Below, one piece after another: positions 25,533-32,779 of a stretch of DNA of 64,000 nucleotides. Where the stretch lies: NCBI GenBank assembly GCA_022842935.1, contig JALHOP010000005.1, positions 337,307 through 401,306 on the forward strand, read 5' to 3'. The position numbers were made by a program, and so were the translations under genes. Source of the stretch: Myxococcota bacterium (GTDB taxonomy: Bacteria > Myxococcota > XYA12-FULL-58-9 > JALHOP01). The number at the start of each line of letters is the position of its first letter. The stretch's first letter is position 1. Under the pieces are notes generated by a model. It had not been told where the DNA came from. It worked only from the letters and a program-made list of their open reading frames with translations, and did not search any database.

Positions 25533-26685
25533 ACCCGAGCTCGACTCCGTGGGGCCCGGCATGAACGGCGCCGACCTCGAGCCAACCCTGGTGACCCGCG
25601 AGGGACCTGGGCGCGGCGAGCGCGGAGCGCAGGTGCTCGGCGTCGTCAGGGCCAACCACGATGCAGTACCCTACGCCCATATTGAAGGTGCTCGCCATTT
25701 CGGTCCAGGCGACGTTGCCGGTCTTTTGCACGAGGCCGAAGATTGCGGGCATGTGATAGCGCTCGGGGTCGACGACGATACGCACGTCGTTTTTGGTCAG
25801 CTTGCCGAGACGCCCCAACAGGCCTCCGCCGGTGATGTGGGCGCTGGCTTTCACCTTCACGTGCTGCATGATGTCGAGCACAGGCCGCACGTAGAGGCGC
25901 GTTGGTGTAAGTAGCTCCTCGCCGAGCGTCCGCTCGAGCGCACCCACATGGTCGGTGAGCCGCAGCCCTCCCATGTCGATTAACGCCTTGCGAGCGAGCG
26001 ACAGTCCGTTGGAGTGGATGCCACTCGAGGTGAGCGCGAAGATGACGTCCCCGGCCTTCACGGAGGTAGCGTCGGGGAGCCGGGCCTCGTCGGCAATGCC
26101 AACCGCGAAACCCGCGAGGTCGAAGTCGCCCGGCGGATACAACCCAGGCATCTCCGCCGTTTCGCCGCCGAGCAGCACGCAACCGACCTCGCGACACGCG
26201 TTCGCGATGCCACGGACGATGGGTGTCAGCTCGGATGGATCGAGCTTGCCCGTCGCGATGTAGTCGAGAAAGAATATGGGCCGCGAACCCGACGGGAGGA
26301 GATCGTTGACGTTCATGGCGACCAGGTCTTGGCCGAGACCTTCGTAGCTCTTCATGTCACGTGCGACGAGGAGCTTGGTGCCGACGCCATCGCACGCGGC
26401 CGAGATGAGCGGCCGCGCCATACCCGAGAAATCGGGTCGATAGAGCCCAGCGTACGCCGTCGTGTGGGTCACGACACCCGCATCGTGTGTGCCTTTGGCG
26501 AGCGACGCGATGCCCTCGACGAACGCGTCGGCCGCCGCGATGTCGACACCCGCGCGCTTGTACGAGAGGCTACCAGCTGCTTCGTCACGTTCTTTGGCTC
26601 GGCTGCGGTCATGGGGCTCCTCGGAGCCTTCCACGTGATGCATGCCGCTTGCTTCGGGCGACATTCCTTCGGGGCGCTGAGTCAT
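25519..26685 (-). CDS. purM: Phosphoribosylformylglycinamidine cyclo-ligase (AIR synthetase)
   Basis: PurM closes the imidazole ring of FGAM using ATP. Conserved blocks are SYKRAGVDIAAADAFVEGI, ISAACDGVGTKLLVA, the Mg/ATP segment MNVNDLLPSGSRPIFFLDY, LLGGETAEMPG, SSGIHSNGLSLAR, HITGGGL and FNMGVGYCIVV. The ATG at 26685 overlaps the purF stop by four bases (ATGA), and I chose it for this coupling. It gives 388 residues with a polar N-terminal extension of about 35 residues. Later ATGs at 26664 and 26643 would give shorter versions. The extension has several His, Glu and Lys residues and no obvious role. Confidence 0.96.
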   Translation of the reverse strand: MTQRPEGMSPEASGMHHVEGSEEPHDRSRAKERDEAAGSLSYKRAGVDIAAADAFVEGIASLAKGTHDAGVVTHTTAYAGLYRPDFSGMARPLISAACDGVGTKLLVARDMKSYEGLGQDLVAMNVNDLLPSGSRPIFFLDYIATGKLDPSELTPIVRGIANACREVGCVLLGGETAEMPGLYPPGDFDLAGFAVGIADEARLPDATSVKAGDVIFALTSSGIHSNGLSLARKALIDMGGLRLTDHVGALERTLGEELLTPTRLYVRPVLDIMQHVKVKASAHITGGGLLGRLGKLTKNDVRIVVDPERYHMPAIFGLVQKTGNVAWTEMASTFNMGVGYCIVVGPDDAEHLRSALAAPRSLAGHQGWLEVGAVHAGPHGVELGYART

Positions 26686-28118
26686 ACGGGGTACGTCCCG
26701 GTCATGCAGCCAAAACAGAACTCCGCGCGTTTCGTCGCGTTTTTCAAGCCATCGAGCGACAGATAACGCAGGTTGTCGGCTCCAACCGCGCGACGCACTC
26801 CGTCCACGTCGACATGGCGGTTGATGACGAGCTCCTCGCGGTCGGGGGTATCGATGCCGAGATAACAAGGCCATGACAGGGGCGGCGATGCGATGCGCAT
26901 CCAAACCTCGGCCGCACCCGCGTCACGCACCATCTGTACGATGAGGCGCGAGGTGTTGCCGCGAACGATGGAGTCGTCCATGAGAACGACGCGCTTGCCG
27001 CGCACCGCGTCCTTGATGACGGACAGCTTCAGGCGAATGCTGTGCGAACGCGAGTCCTGGTCCGGCAGGATGAATGTGCGGCCCACGTAGTGGCTGCGGA
27101 TGATAGCCTGCTCGAGGGGAATCCCACTCTTGCGGGCATAGCCGATGGCAGACGGGAAGCCGGAGTCGGGGACCGGAACGACGATGTCCGGCAACACGTC
27201 CATCCCTGCGGCCTGGTCTTCGATGGCGAGTTGTTCGCCCATGCGGAGGCGGGCTTGGTGGGCGTTCTGCCCGAAGACTTCGCTGTTCGGACGCGCAAAG
27301 TAAACGAGCTCGAAGACACACGGCGCAGGGCGTGCTGCCGGCAAGAGCTGCGTCGAGCGCACGCCCTCGTGACTGATCTCGATAAGCTCGCCCGGATTGA
27401 TCTCGCGCACATACCTCGCGTCGACGGCTTCTAGGGCGCAAGTCTCGCTCGCGACGACCCAGCCGTCGCGGTGTTCACCGAGCACCAACGGCCGTACGCC
27501 GTAGATGTCGCGCAATGCGTAGAGGCGGCCGTCGCAAAGCATGGTGAGCGAGTATGCGCCGAGCATCTTCTCGGACGCGACACGCAAAGCATCGGGGAAG
27601 CTCGCCGCCTTGGACCGAGCGAGGAGGTGAACCATGAGCTCGGTATCCATCGACGTCGACAGTAGAGAGCCGGCCTCTTCGAGCTCGGCCGCGAGGGCGT
27701 CTTGATTTTTGAGATTGCCGTTGTGCGCTACAGCGAACTGCCCATACGGCGTGTGCGCGGTGAACGGCTGGATGTTCTCGGCGCGGTCCATGGTGACCGT
27801 CGAGTAACGGACGTGCCCAATGGCGCGGTCGCCCGGGAGCTCTTTGGTCTTGTGGACGGGGAGGGCTTCGACGACCAAGCCGCGCCCCTTGAGGTGATGC
27901 AGCCTGCCACTCGTCTTGCCCGATCCGTCTGTCGTCTTCTGGGCGCCCTGGGGTTGCTGAGAGAACGTGCAGATGCCTGCCGCCTCTTGGCCTCGGTGCT
28001 GCAACGCAAACAGCGCGCGATGCACGAGCTCGGCGGCCGCCCCACCGCGGCGCCAGACTGCGACCACACCACAGTCTTCACCGGCCTTGCGAAAGGGGAC
28101 GTCGACGGCCTCGATCAA
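26682..28118 (-). CDS. purF: Amidophosphoribosyltransferase
   Basis: PurF commits PRPP and glutamine to purine synthesis. The N-terminal glutaminase cysteine is Cys16 in GEDCGVVAV, preceded by a 15-residue propeptide that must be cleaved, as in the B. subtilis-type enzyme. HVRYSTVTM, NGNLKN and the DTEL-like STSMDTELM block complete the Ntn site. The PRPP motif is VVLMDDSIVRGNTS. The cysteines in EFCFGCMTGTYPV near the C-terminus fit the Fe-S class. An unusual polar insert of about 25 residues (from FSQQPQGAQKT to SGRLHHLKG) interrupts the glutaminase domain after the GICTF strand. The gene overlaps purL and purM by four bases each. Confidence 0.98.
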   Translation of the reverse strand: MIEAVDVPFRKAGEDCGVVAVWRRGGAAAELVHRALFALQHRGQEAAGICTFSQQPQGAQKTTDGSGKTSGRLHHLKGRGLVVEALPVHKTKELPGDRAIGHVRYSTVTMDRAENIQPFTAHTPYGQFAVAHNGNLKNQDALAAELEEAGSLLSTSMDTELMVHLLARSKAASFPDALRVASEKMLGAYSLTMLCDGRLYALRDIYGVRPLVLGEHRDGWVVASETCALEAVDARYVREINPGELIEISHEGVRSTQLLPAARPAPCVFELVYFARPNSEVFGQNAHQARLRMGEQLAIEDQAAGMDVLPDIVVPVPDSGFPSAIGYARKSGIPLEQAIIRSHYVGRTFILPDQDSRSHSIRLKLSVIKDAVRGKRVVLMDDSIVRGNTSRLIVQMVRDAGAAEVWMRIASPPLSWPCYLGIDTPDREELVINRHVDVDGVRRAVGADNLRYLSLDGLKNATKRAEFCFGCMTGTYPV

Positions 28119-30307
28119 GCGGCACCCCGTTCGTTGGCGGTGAAAGCCTTTCGTAGGGCGTCGACGCTGATGTCGAGAACCGACGACTCACCGGTCTTGA
28201 TGCTGAGGCGATTGCCGCCGCTCGAGCCAAGACGCATGGCGGCGACGCCGCAGGTCTTGGCCATGGCGAGGAAGGCGTCGGCAAAGCGGGGGGCGACGCC
28301 CACCCAAGCCACGCCCGAGGTTTCGCCGAAGAAGTGCCAATCGAGGCGGCCTTCGAAGGTCCAGCTGATCGTCGCGCCCATGCGACCCCGCACGCAGCCC
28401 TTGGCCAGGGCGGTCAGCAGGCCCCCAGCGCCTGCGTCCTTGGCGAAGCTCACCATACCGCGACGAATCGCGTCGACGAGGAGGTTGGCCAAGCGCTTGT
28501 CGGCGGCGAGGTCAACGCTGACGTTGCTACCAGCGAGCTGACCGCTGGCGATGCGCCCGTATGCCGACGTCATCGGCGTCGCGAGCGGTGTGCCGCAGAG
28601 AATCAGGGCGAGGTCGGCGGCGAGCTCGCCACGGGGGACACGGCTCACGTCGTCGACCACACCGATGGCACCAACCATCGGAGAGGGCGGGATGGCGCCC
28701 TCGGCGGTCGCATTGTAGAGCGAGACATTGCCCCCAGTGACCGGAATTCCGAGCGCCTTGAGGCCGTCAGCGAGGCCGCGGATGGTCTCGGTGAGCCGCC
28801 GGTTCTCCACCGGGTCCGACGGTGGACCGTGATTGATGCCGTCGGTGATCGCCATGATGGGGGCACCGACGCAGGCGAGGTTGCGCGTCGCTTCGCCGAG
28901 GGCAGCAAGTGCCCCCCTGTAGGGGTCGACCGCGCACAGCTCGCCGCGACCCGTGATGGTGAGCGCGAAGCCGCGCGCCGAGCCCGGCAGCTTCATGACG
29001 GCGGCGTCGGCCTCACCCGGGCCGCGCACCGTTCGGTTTCCTACCGTGTGGTCATAGTGGTCGTAGAGGTTCGTGAGGTCGGCGATACCAGGCTCCGACA
29101 GCATCCGCAGGAGCGGCTTACCTAGATCTTTCGGGGGCGAGAACTCGGCGTATTCAGCGACCGGCGGCAGGGCCGCGGCCTCGGGCCAGTTCAACTTGGG
29201 TGCACCGTCGGCAACGAGCGCCGCGGGAAGATCGACGACGACGCTGCCCTGCGACAGAGCCCGAAACTGTCCGCCCGCGACCACCTTGCCGACGACCGCA
29301 GCATGCACCCCGTAGTGTTCGAAGTGTTTAACCGCTTCTGCCGCTTTCGCGGCCTCAACGACGAAGAGAAAGCGCTCTTGAGATTCGGAGACGAGCACCT
29401 CGAAGGGCTCCATGCCGTCTTCGCGAAGGGGAACCGCATCGAGGTCCAGATCGATGCCGACGCCACCCAGAGCGGCCATCTCGGAAGCCGCGCACGTGAG
29501 GCCGCAAGCCCCCATGTCCTGGCAAGCGACGAGGCCCAACTCGGGTCCGAACGACAGGCACGCTTCCATGAGCTTCTTGCCGGTGAAGGGGTCGCCGACC
29601 TGGACGTGGCTGCGCTTTTCGGTCGTGTCCTCTCCAAGCTCGACGGAAGCGAACGCGGCCCCGAGAATGCCATCCCGGCCGGTCGACGCGCCTGCGTAGA
29701 CGACGGCGTTACCGACGCCCTGGGCGCGTGCCGTGCGCATTCCGTCATGGCGGACGAGACCAGCCGCCATCGCGTTGACCAAGGGGTTTCCCTCATAGCG
29801 CGTGTCGTAGACCGTTTTGCCGCCGACGTTGGGGAGGCCGATGGCGTTGCCGTAACCCGCGATCCCAGCGACGACGCCCTGGGCAATGTGGCGACTCTTC
29901 GCGTCGTGCGGCGGCCCGAAACAAAGCGAGTCCATGACCAGGCATGGACGCGCGCCTTGCGCGATCACGTCCCGCAAGATGCCACCGACGCCGGTCGCCG
30001 CGCCCTGGTAGGGCTCGACCGCACTCGGGTGATTGTGTGACTCGATTTTGAAGGCGACTGCCCAACCCTCGCCGACGTCGACGGCACCAGCGTGTGAACC
30101 TGGACCGGCGAGGAGGTAGGGAGCCTCGCGTGGCATCATGGCGAGCCGCGAGCGGGAGCTCTTGTAGGAGCAGTGTTCGCTCCACATGCCGGCGAAGACG
30201 GCGAGCTCCGGGAGGCTGGGCTCACGACCCAACTGTTTCTCGATGTGATCGAGCTCGTGCGGCTTCAAGCCCATGTTGATGCCAGCGTTGTGCAGGTCCG
30301 GCTTCAT
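28115..30307 (-). CDS. purL: Phosphoribosylformylglycinamidine synthase subunit PurL (small type)
   Basis: PurL is the ATP-dependent synthetase subunit of FGAM synthase. At 730 residues it is the short form that works with separate PurQ and PurS, both encoded just upstream, rather than the fused form of about 1300 residues. Diagnostic blocks are ELAVFAGMWSEHCSYKSSR, FKIESHNHPSAVEPYQGAATGVGG, GGKTVYDTRYEGNP, MQDMGA-like ACQDMGACGLTCA, DSDGDG-free GPGEADAAVMKLPGSARG and DAGAGGLLTALA. The start overlaps purQ and the stop overlaps purF by four bases. The subunits thus overlap in the order S, Q, L, which suits balanced synthesis of the complex. Confidence 0.98.
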   Translation of the reverse strand: MKPDLHNAGINMGLKPHELDHIEKQLGREPSLPELAVFAGMWSEHCSYKSSRSRLAMMPREAPYLLAGPGSHAGAVDVGEGWAVAFKIESHNHPSAVEPYQGAATGVGGILRDVIAQGARPCLVMDSLCFGPPHDAKSRHIAQGVVAGIAGYGNAIGLPNVGGKTVYDTRYEGNPLVNAMAAGLVRHDGMRTARAQGVGNAVVYAGASTGRDGILGAAFASVELGEDTTEKRSHVQVGDPFTGKKLMEACLSFGPELGLVACQDMGACGLTCAASEMAALGGVGIDLDLDAVPLREDGMEPFEVLVSESQERFLFVVEAAKAAEAVKHFEHYGVHAAVVGKVVAGGQFRALSQGSVVVDLPAALVADGAPKLNWPEAAALPPVAEYAEFSPPKDLGKPLLRMLSEPGIADLTNLYDHYDHTVGNRTVRGPGEADAAVMKLPGSARGFALTITGRGELCAVDPYRGALAALGEATRNLACVGAPIMAITDGINHGPPSDPVENRRLTETIRGLADGLKALGIPVTGGNVSLYNATAEGAIPPSPMVGAIGVVDDVSRVPRGELAADLALILCGTPLATPMTSAYGRIASGQLAGSNVSVDLAADKRLANLLVDAIRRGMVSFAKDAGAGGLLTALAKGCVRGRMGATISWTFEGRLDWHFFGETSGVAWVGVAPRFADAFLAMAKTCGVAAMRLGSSGGNRLSIKTGESSVLDISVDALRKAFTANERGAA

Positions 30308-30984
30308 GCGAGTCCCTGCGCAACCGCGTCGTGGGCGCTCTCGAAGATCAGCGCGCCATCATTGCTGCCAATGTGCGGATCGGTTGCGCGGTCGGGGTGC
30401 GGCATGACGCCGAAGACGCGGCCGGTGCTATCGAGCATGGCGGCGGTGTTGCCAATCGAGCCGTTCATGTTTCGGTCGTACACGAAGGGCACGTTGTCCG
30501 CGATAGCGTCCCAGCCGTCGGGGTGATAGTAGTTGCCTTCGCCGTGCGCCATTGGCCAGCGCAGCTTCATCCCCCGCGGCACGCGCGTGAGCCAAGGCGA
30601 CTTCTGTTTGGTCTCTCGTGCTTCGACTGTAACCCACTTGTGCTTGAAGCCCGGGGGGTTGTTGTAGGTAAGCGCGCCTGGGAGGAGCCCGGCCTCGACC
30701 AGAATCTGAAACCCGTTACAGACACCGATGACCAGTCCGCCCTTGGCGACGAACTCGGGCAGGGCGCGCATTGCCGGCGCGTAGCGGGCGAGCATCCCCG
30801 CTCGCCAATAGTCGCCGTACGAGAATCCGCCAGGGACGCCAACGACCTTCGTGTCCGCCGGAGCGGTCTCGCGGGAGTCGACATAGACTGGCGCGAAACC
30901 AGCCCGCTCGAACGATTCGGCGATGTCGCGGTCGCCGTTGGACCCTGGGAAGACGATAACCGCCGCTTTGGGACGCGGGTTCAC
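30304..30984 (-). CDS. purQ: Phosphoribosylformylglycinamidine synthase glutaminase subunit PurQ
   Basis: PurQ is the class-I glutamine amidotransferase subunit that feeds ammonia to PurL. The 226-residue protein has VIVFPGSNGDRDIAESFER at the N-terminus and the oxyanion strand VGVPGGFSYGDYWRAGML. The nucleophile Cys lies in VIGVCNGFQILVEAGLLPG, the middle block is MAHGEGNYYHPD, and the catalytic His lies in GVMPHPDRATDP. All catalytic residues are present. It overlaps purS upstream and purL downstream by four bases each. Confidence 0.98.
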   Translation of the reverse strand: MNPRPKAAVIVFPGSNGDRDIAESFERAGFAPVYVDSRETAPADTKVVGVPGGFSYGDYWRAGMLARYAPAMRALPEFVAKGGLVIGVCNGFQILVEAGLLPGALTYNNPPGFKHKWVTVEARETKQKSPWLTRVPRGMKLRWPMAHGEGNYYHPDGWDAIADNVPFVYDRNMNGSIGNTAAMLDSTGRVFGVMPHPDRATDPHIGSNDGALIFESAHDAVAQGLA

Positions 30985-31235
30985 GCCCCCTCCACCCGAG
31001 CCGTGTAGGTCTCGAGGTTGGGGTTTACGAGCAGGCGTTTACAAAGGTCGTCGACGATGCGCTTGGCTTCGTCGGTGCTCCGCGCATCGACGTCCATGGA
31101 CAAATAGCGGCCCACTTGATGGACCTTGACGCCCTTCACCTCGAGACCCTTGACGGCGCCGTCGACGGCCTCACCCTGCGGGTCCCGTACTCCCGCTTTG
31201 GGCTTGACGATGAGCTCGATCTTGTAGGTCGCCAT
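30981..31235 (-). CDS. purS: Phosphoribosylformylglycinamidine synthase subunit PurS
   Basis: PurS is the 84-residue third subunit of the three-part FGAM synthase. It is thought to form a dimer that bridges PurL and PurQ during ammonia channelling. It begins MATYKIELIVKPKAGVRDP and includes GEAVDGAVKGLEVKGVKVHQ and the last helix DEAKRIVDDLCKRLLVNP, all typical. It shares one base with the end of purC and four with purQ. Its presence confirms that the short PurL downstream is of the multi-subunit type. Confidence 0.97.
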   Translation of the reverse strand: MATYKIELIVKPKAGVRDPQGEAVDGAVKGLEVKGVKVHQVGRYLSMDVDARSTDEAKRIVDDLCKRLLVNPNLETYTARVEGA

Positions 31236-31942
31236 CAGGAAGCCTTCAGAATGCGCATGAGCCGCGCGTGGACCTCGCGATAACCCTCGAGGAGGTCGCC
31301 CTTGCCCTGGCGAAAGCGATCCTTGTCGAGCATGCCGGCGCCGTCCATGTCGCGAAAGCGGCAGGTGTCTGGGCTGATCTCATCAGCGAGGATGAGCTTG
31401 CCGTCGGGCGTTTTACCGAACTCGAACTTCATGTCGAAGAGCTCAATGCGGGCCTTGCTGAACAGGCCACGCAGCTCGCTCGCTATCTGCAGCGCGAGCT
31501 TACGCAGCTCGACAACCTCGCCGGGTGTCGCGAGCTTCAAGAGCCGGATGTGGTCATCGTTGATGATGGGGTCACCCAAATCGTCGCGCTTGTAATAGAG
31601 CTCGACGATCGGCGGGTCGCAGACCGTGCCGTCTGCCAGTCCCGTCCTCTTCTGCAGAGACCCCGCCACTTGGAAGCGGACCACCACCTCGAGCGGAAAC
31701 ATGGCCGCGCGTTTGACGATCAAGGTGCGCTCGTCGACCCGCCGCAGGTGTTGGGTGGGGAAACCCTTGCCTTCCAGGTAGTTGAACAGCAACTCGCTGA
31801 TGTTGCTGTTCAGGGCGCCTTTGCCTGGAAAAATCTCGTGTTTCTGGCCGTTGAACGCCGTGGCGTCGTCCTTGAAGACGACCTCGACCTCACGCTCAGA
31901 CAGCGGGCGCATCCGCTTCGCCTTGCCCTCGTACACCTGCAC
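31235..31942 (-). CDS. purC: SAICAR synthetase
   Basis: PurC joins aspartate to CAIR with ATP. The GTG at 31942 starts QVYEGKAKRMRPL, the family N-terminus, with GAGAGGAG eight bases upstream. It gives 235 residues, the normal size. An ATG further upstream would add 17 residues unlike the family. Key blocks are FKDDATAFNGQKHEIFPGKG, FNYLEGKGFPTQH, VVVRFQVAGSLQKRTGL, LYYKRDDLGDPIINDDH, the DMKFEFGKTPDGKLILADE segment and SPDTCRFRD. It is the first gene of the cluster, facing a divergent gene at 32087 across 144 bases that must hold the main promoter. PurE and PurK, which supply CAIR, are not in the window. Confidence 0.97.
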   Translation of the reverse strand: MQVYEGKAKRMRPLSEREVEVVFKDDATAFNGQKHEIFPGKGALNSNISELLFNYLEGKGFPTQHLRRVDERTLIVKRAAMFPLEVVVRFQVAGSLQKRTGLADGTVCDPPIVELYYKRDDLGDPIINDDHIRLLKLATPGEVVELRKLALQIASELRGLFSKARIELFDMKFEFGKTPDGKLILADEISPDTCRFRDMDGAGMLDKDRFRQGKGDLLEGYREVHARLMRILKAS

Positions 31943-32086
31943 CGGCGCGCTCCTCTCGGCTCGTGGGGAACCACTCAAGAGGTGCGGGACCATGCAGCCA
32001 CACGCCGCGGGGTGTCAAGGCGGCGGGCCGGGGTTGGCGCAACTTTGGGCCCTTCGAACCGATATTTCCGCACACGAACCCGGACC

Positions 32087-32761
32087 ATGGGGATTGCTTT
32101 GCAGATCGTTCGTCTCCGCGCCGACGCCAATCTCGACACCGTCACCGCAGCCCTGCGCTCATTGAACACCATGAAGAACGCGAGCACGCGCTTCGCGGTC
32201 GTCAAGGCCGCCGTGGGGGAGGGTGAAGAGCGCGCCTTTCTCGTCGAGGCTCATCACAAGAAAGACAAAGACGTCGACCTGCTCGCGACTGCAGGCAAGG
32301 ACAAGCAGATCATTCTTTCGACCAAAGACGCTGCGGGGAACGAGGTGCGGGTGACCGGGAAGGTCTACGCGCATGTTCACGGTGGCAATCCCATCGCGGC
32401 GCGGTGGCTGGATGTCGGCGCCGCTGCCGGGATCCTCAGCGCTGGGTGGGTTGGCCTCGTCACAGCGCTTGGCGGCTCCTTGCCGCTCAACTCCTCGCCG
32501 GGCCCCGTGTTCGTGGGCATCATGGGTGCTCTTGCCACATTCGGCGCGGTCTCCGCGTTCCGGCAGGCCATCGTTCGTTTGGACGGAGCCGACTGGGCGC
32601 GCGTCACGGTCGACAGCTTGAGCGAAGGCAAACCGGTCCCGGTCGAGATCCATGGCGTCGAGCAGGCACCGACCCCTGTCGCCGCACTGCCGCCTCCGTC
32701 CGAATCGCCTTTCGTCGTCCCGCCGGTGTCGCTGCCCGTTCGCGACAAGGTCAACGCGTAG
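32087..32761 (+). CDS. Membrane protein of unknown function
   Basis: The protein has 224 residues. The N-terminal ~100 are mixed polar, with TMKNASTRFAVVKAAVGEG and AFLVEAHHKKDKDVDLLATA. Two hydrophobic segments follow (WLDVGAAAGILSAGWVGLVTA, then FVGIMGALATFGAVSAF), then a charged strand region and a Pro-rich tail (TPVAALPPPSESPFVVPP). The ATG at 32087 is the first sensible start after the purC promoter gap. The ribosome site is weak (CCCGGACC). It diverges from the purine cluster and converges on the SNF2 gene 18 bases beyond. It was not assigned to a family. The fold resembles an inner-membrane hairpin with a cytoplasmic N-domain. Confidence 0.68.
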   Translation: MGIALQIVRLRADANLDTVTAALRSLNTMKNASTRFAVVKAAVGEGEERAFLVEAHHKKDKDVDLLATAGKDKQIILSTKDAAGNEVRVTGKVYAHVHGGNPIAARWLDVGAAAGILSAGWVGLVTALGGSLPLNSSPGPVFVGIMGALATFGAVSAFRQAIVRLDGADWARVTVDSLSEGKPVPVEIHGVEQAPTPVAALPPPSESPFVVPPVSLPVRDKVNA

Positions 32762-32779
32762 GAGCGGTGGTAACCTTGG

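Noticed and set aside
31943-32086. PurR box in the purC promoter region
   Set aside because: Two copies of a CGAACC sequence are seen, but they lack the AT-rich flanks, the inverted layout and the 16-17 base spacing of the B. subtilis PurBox.
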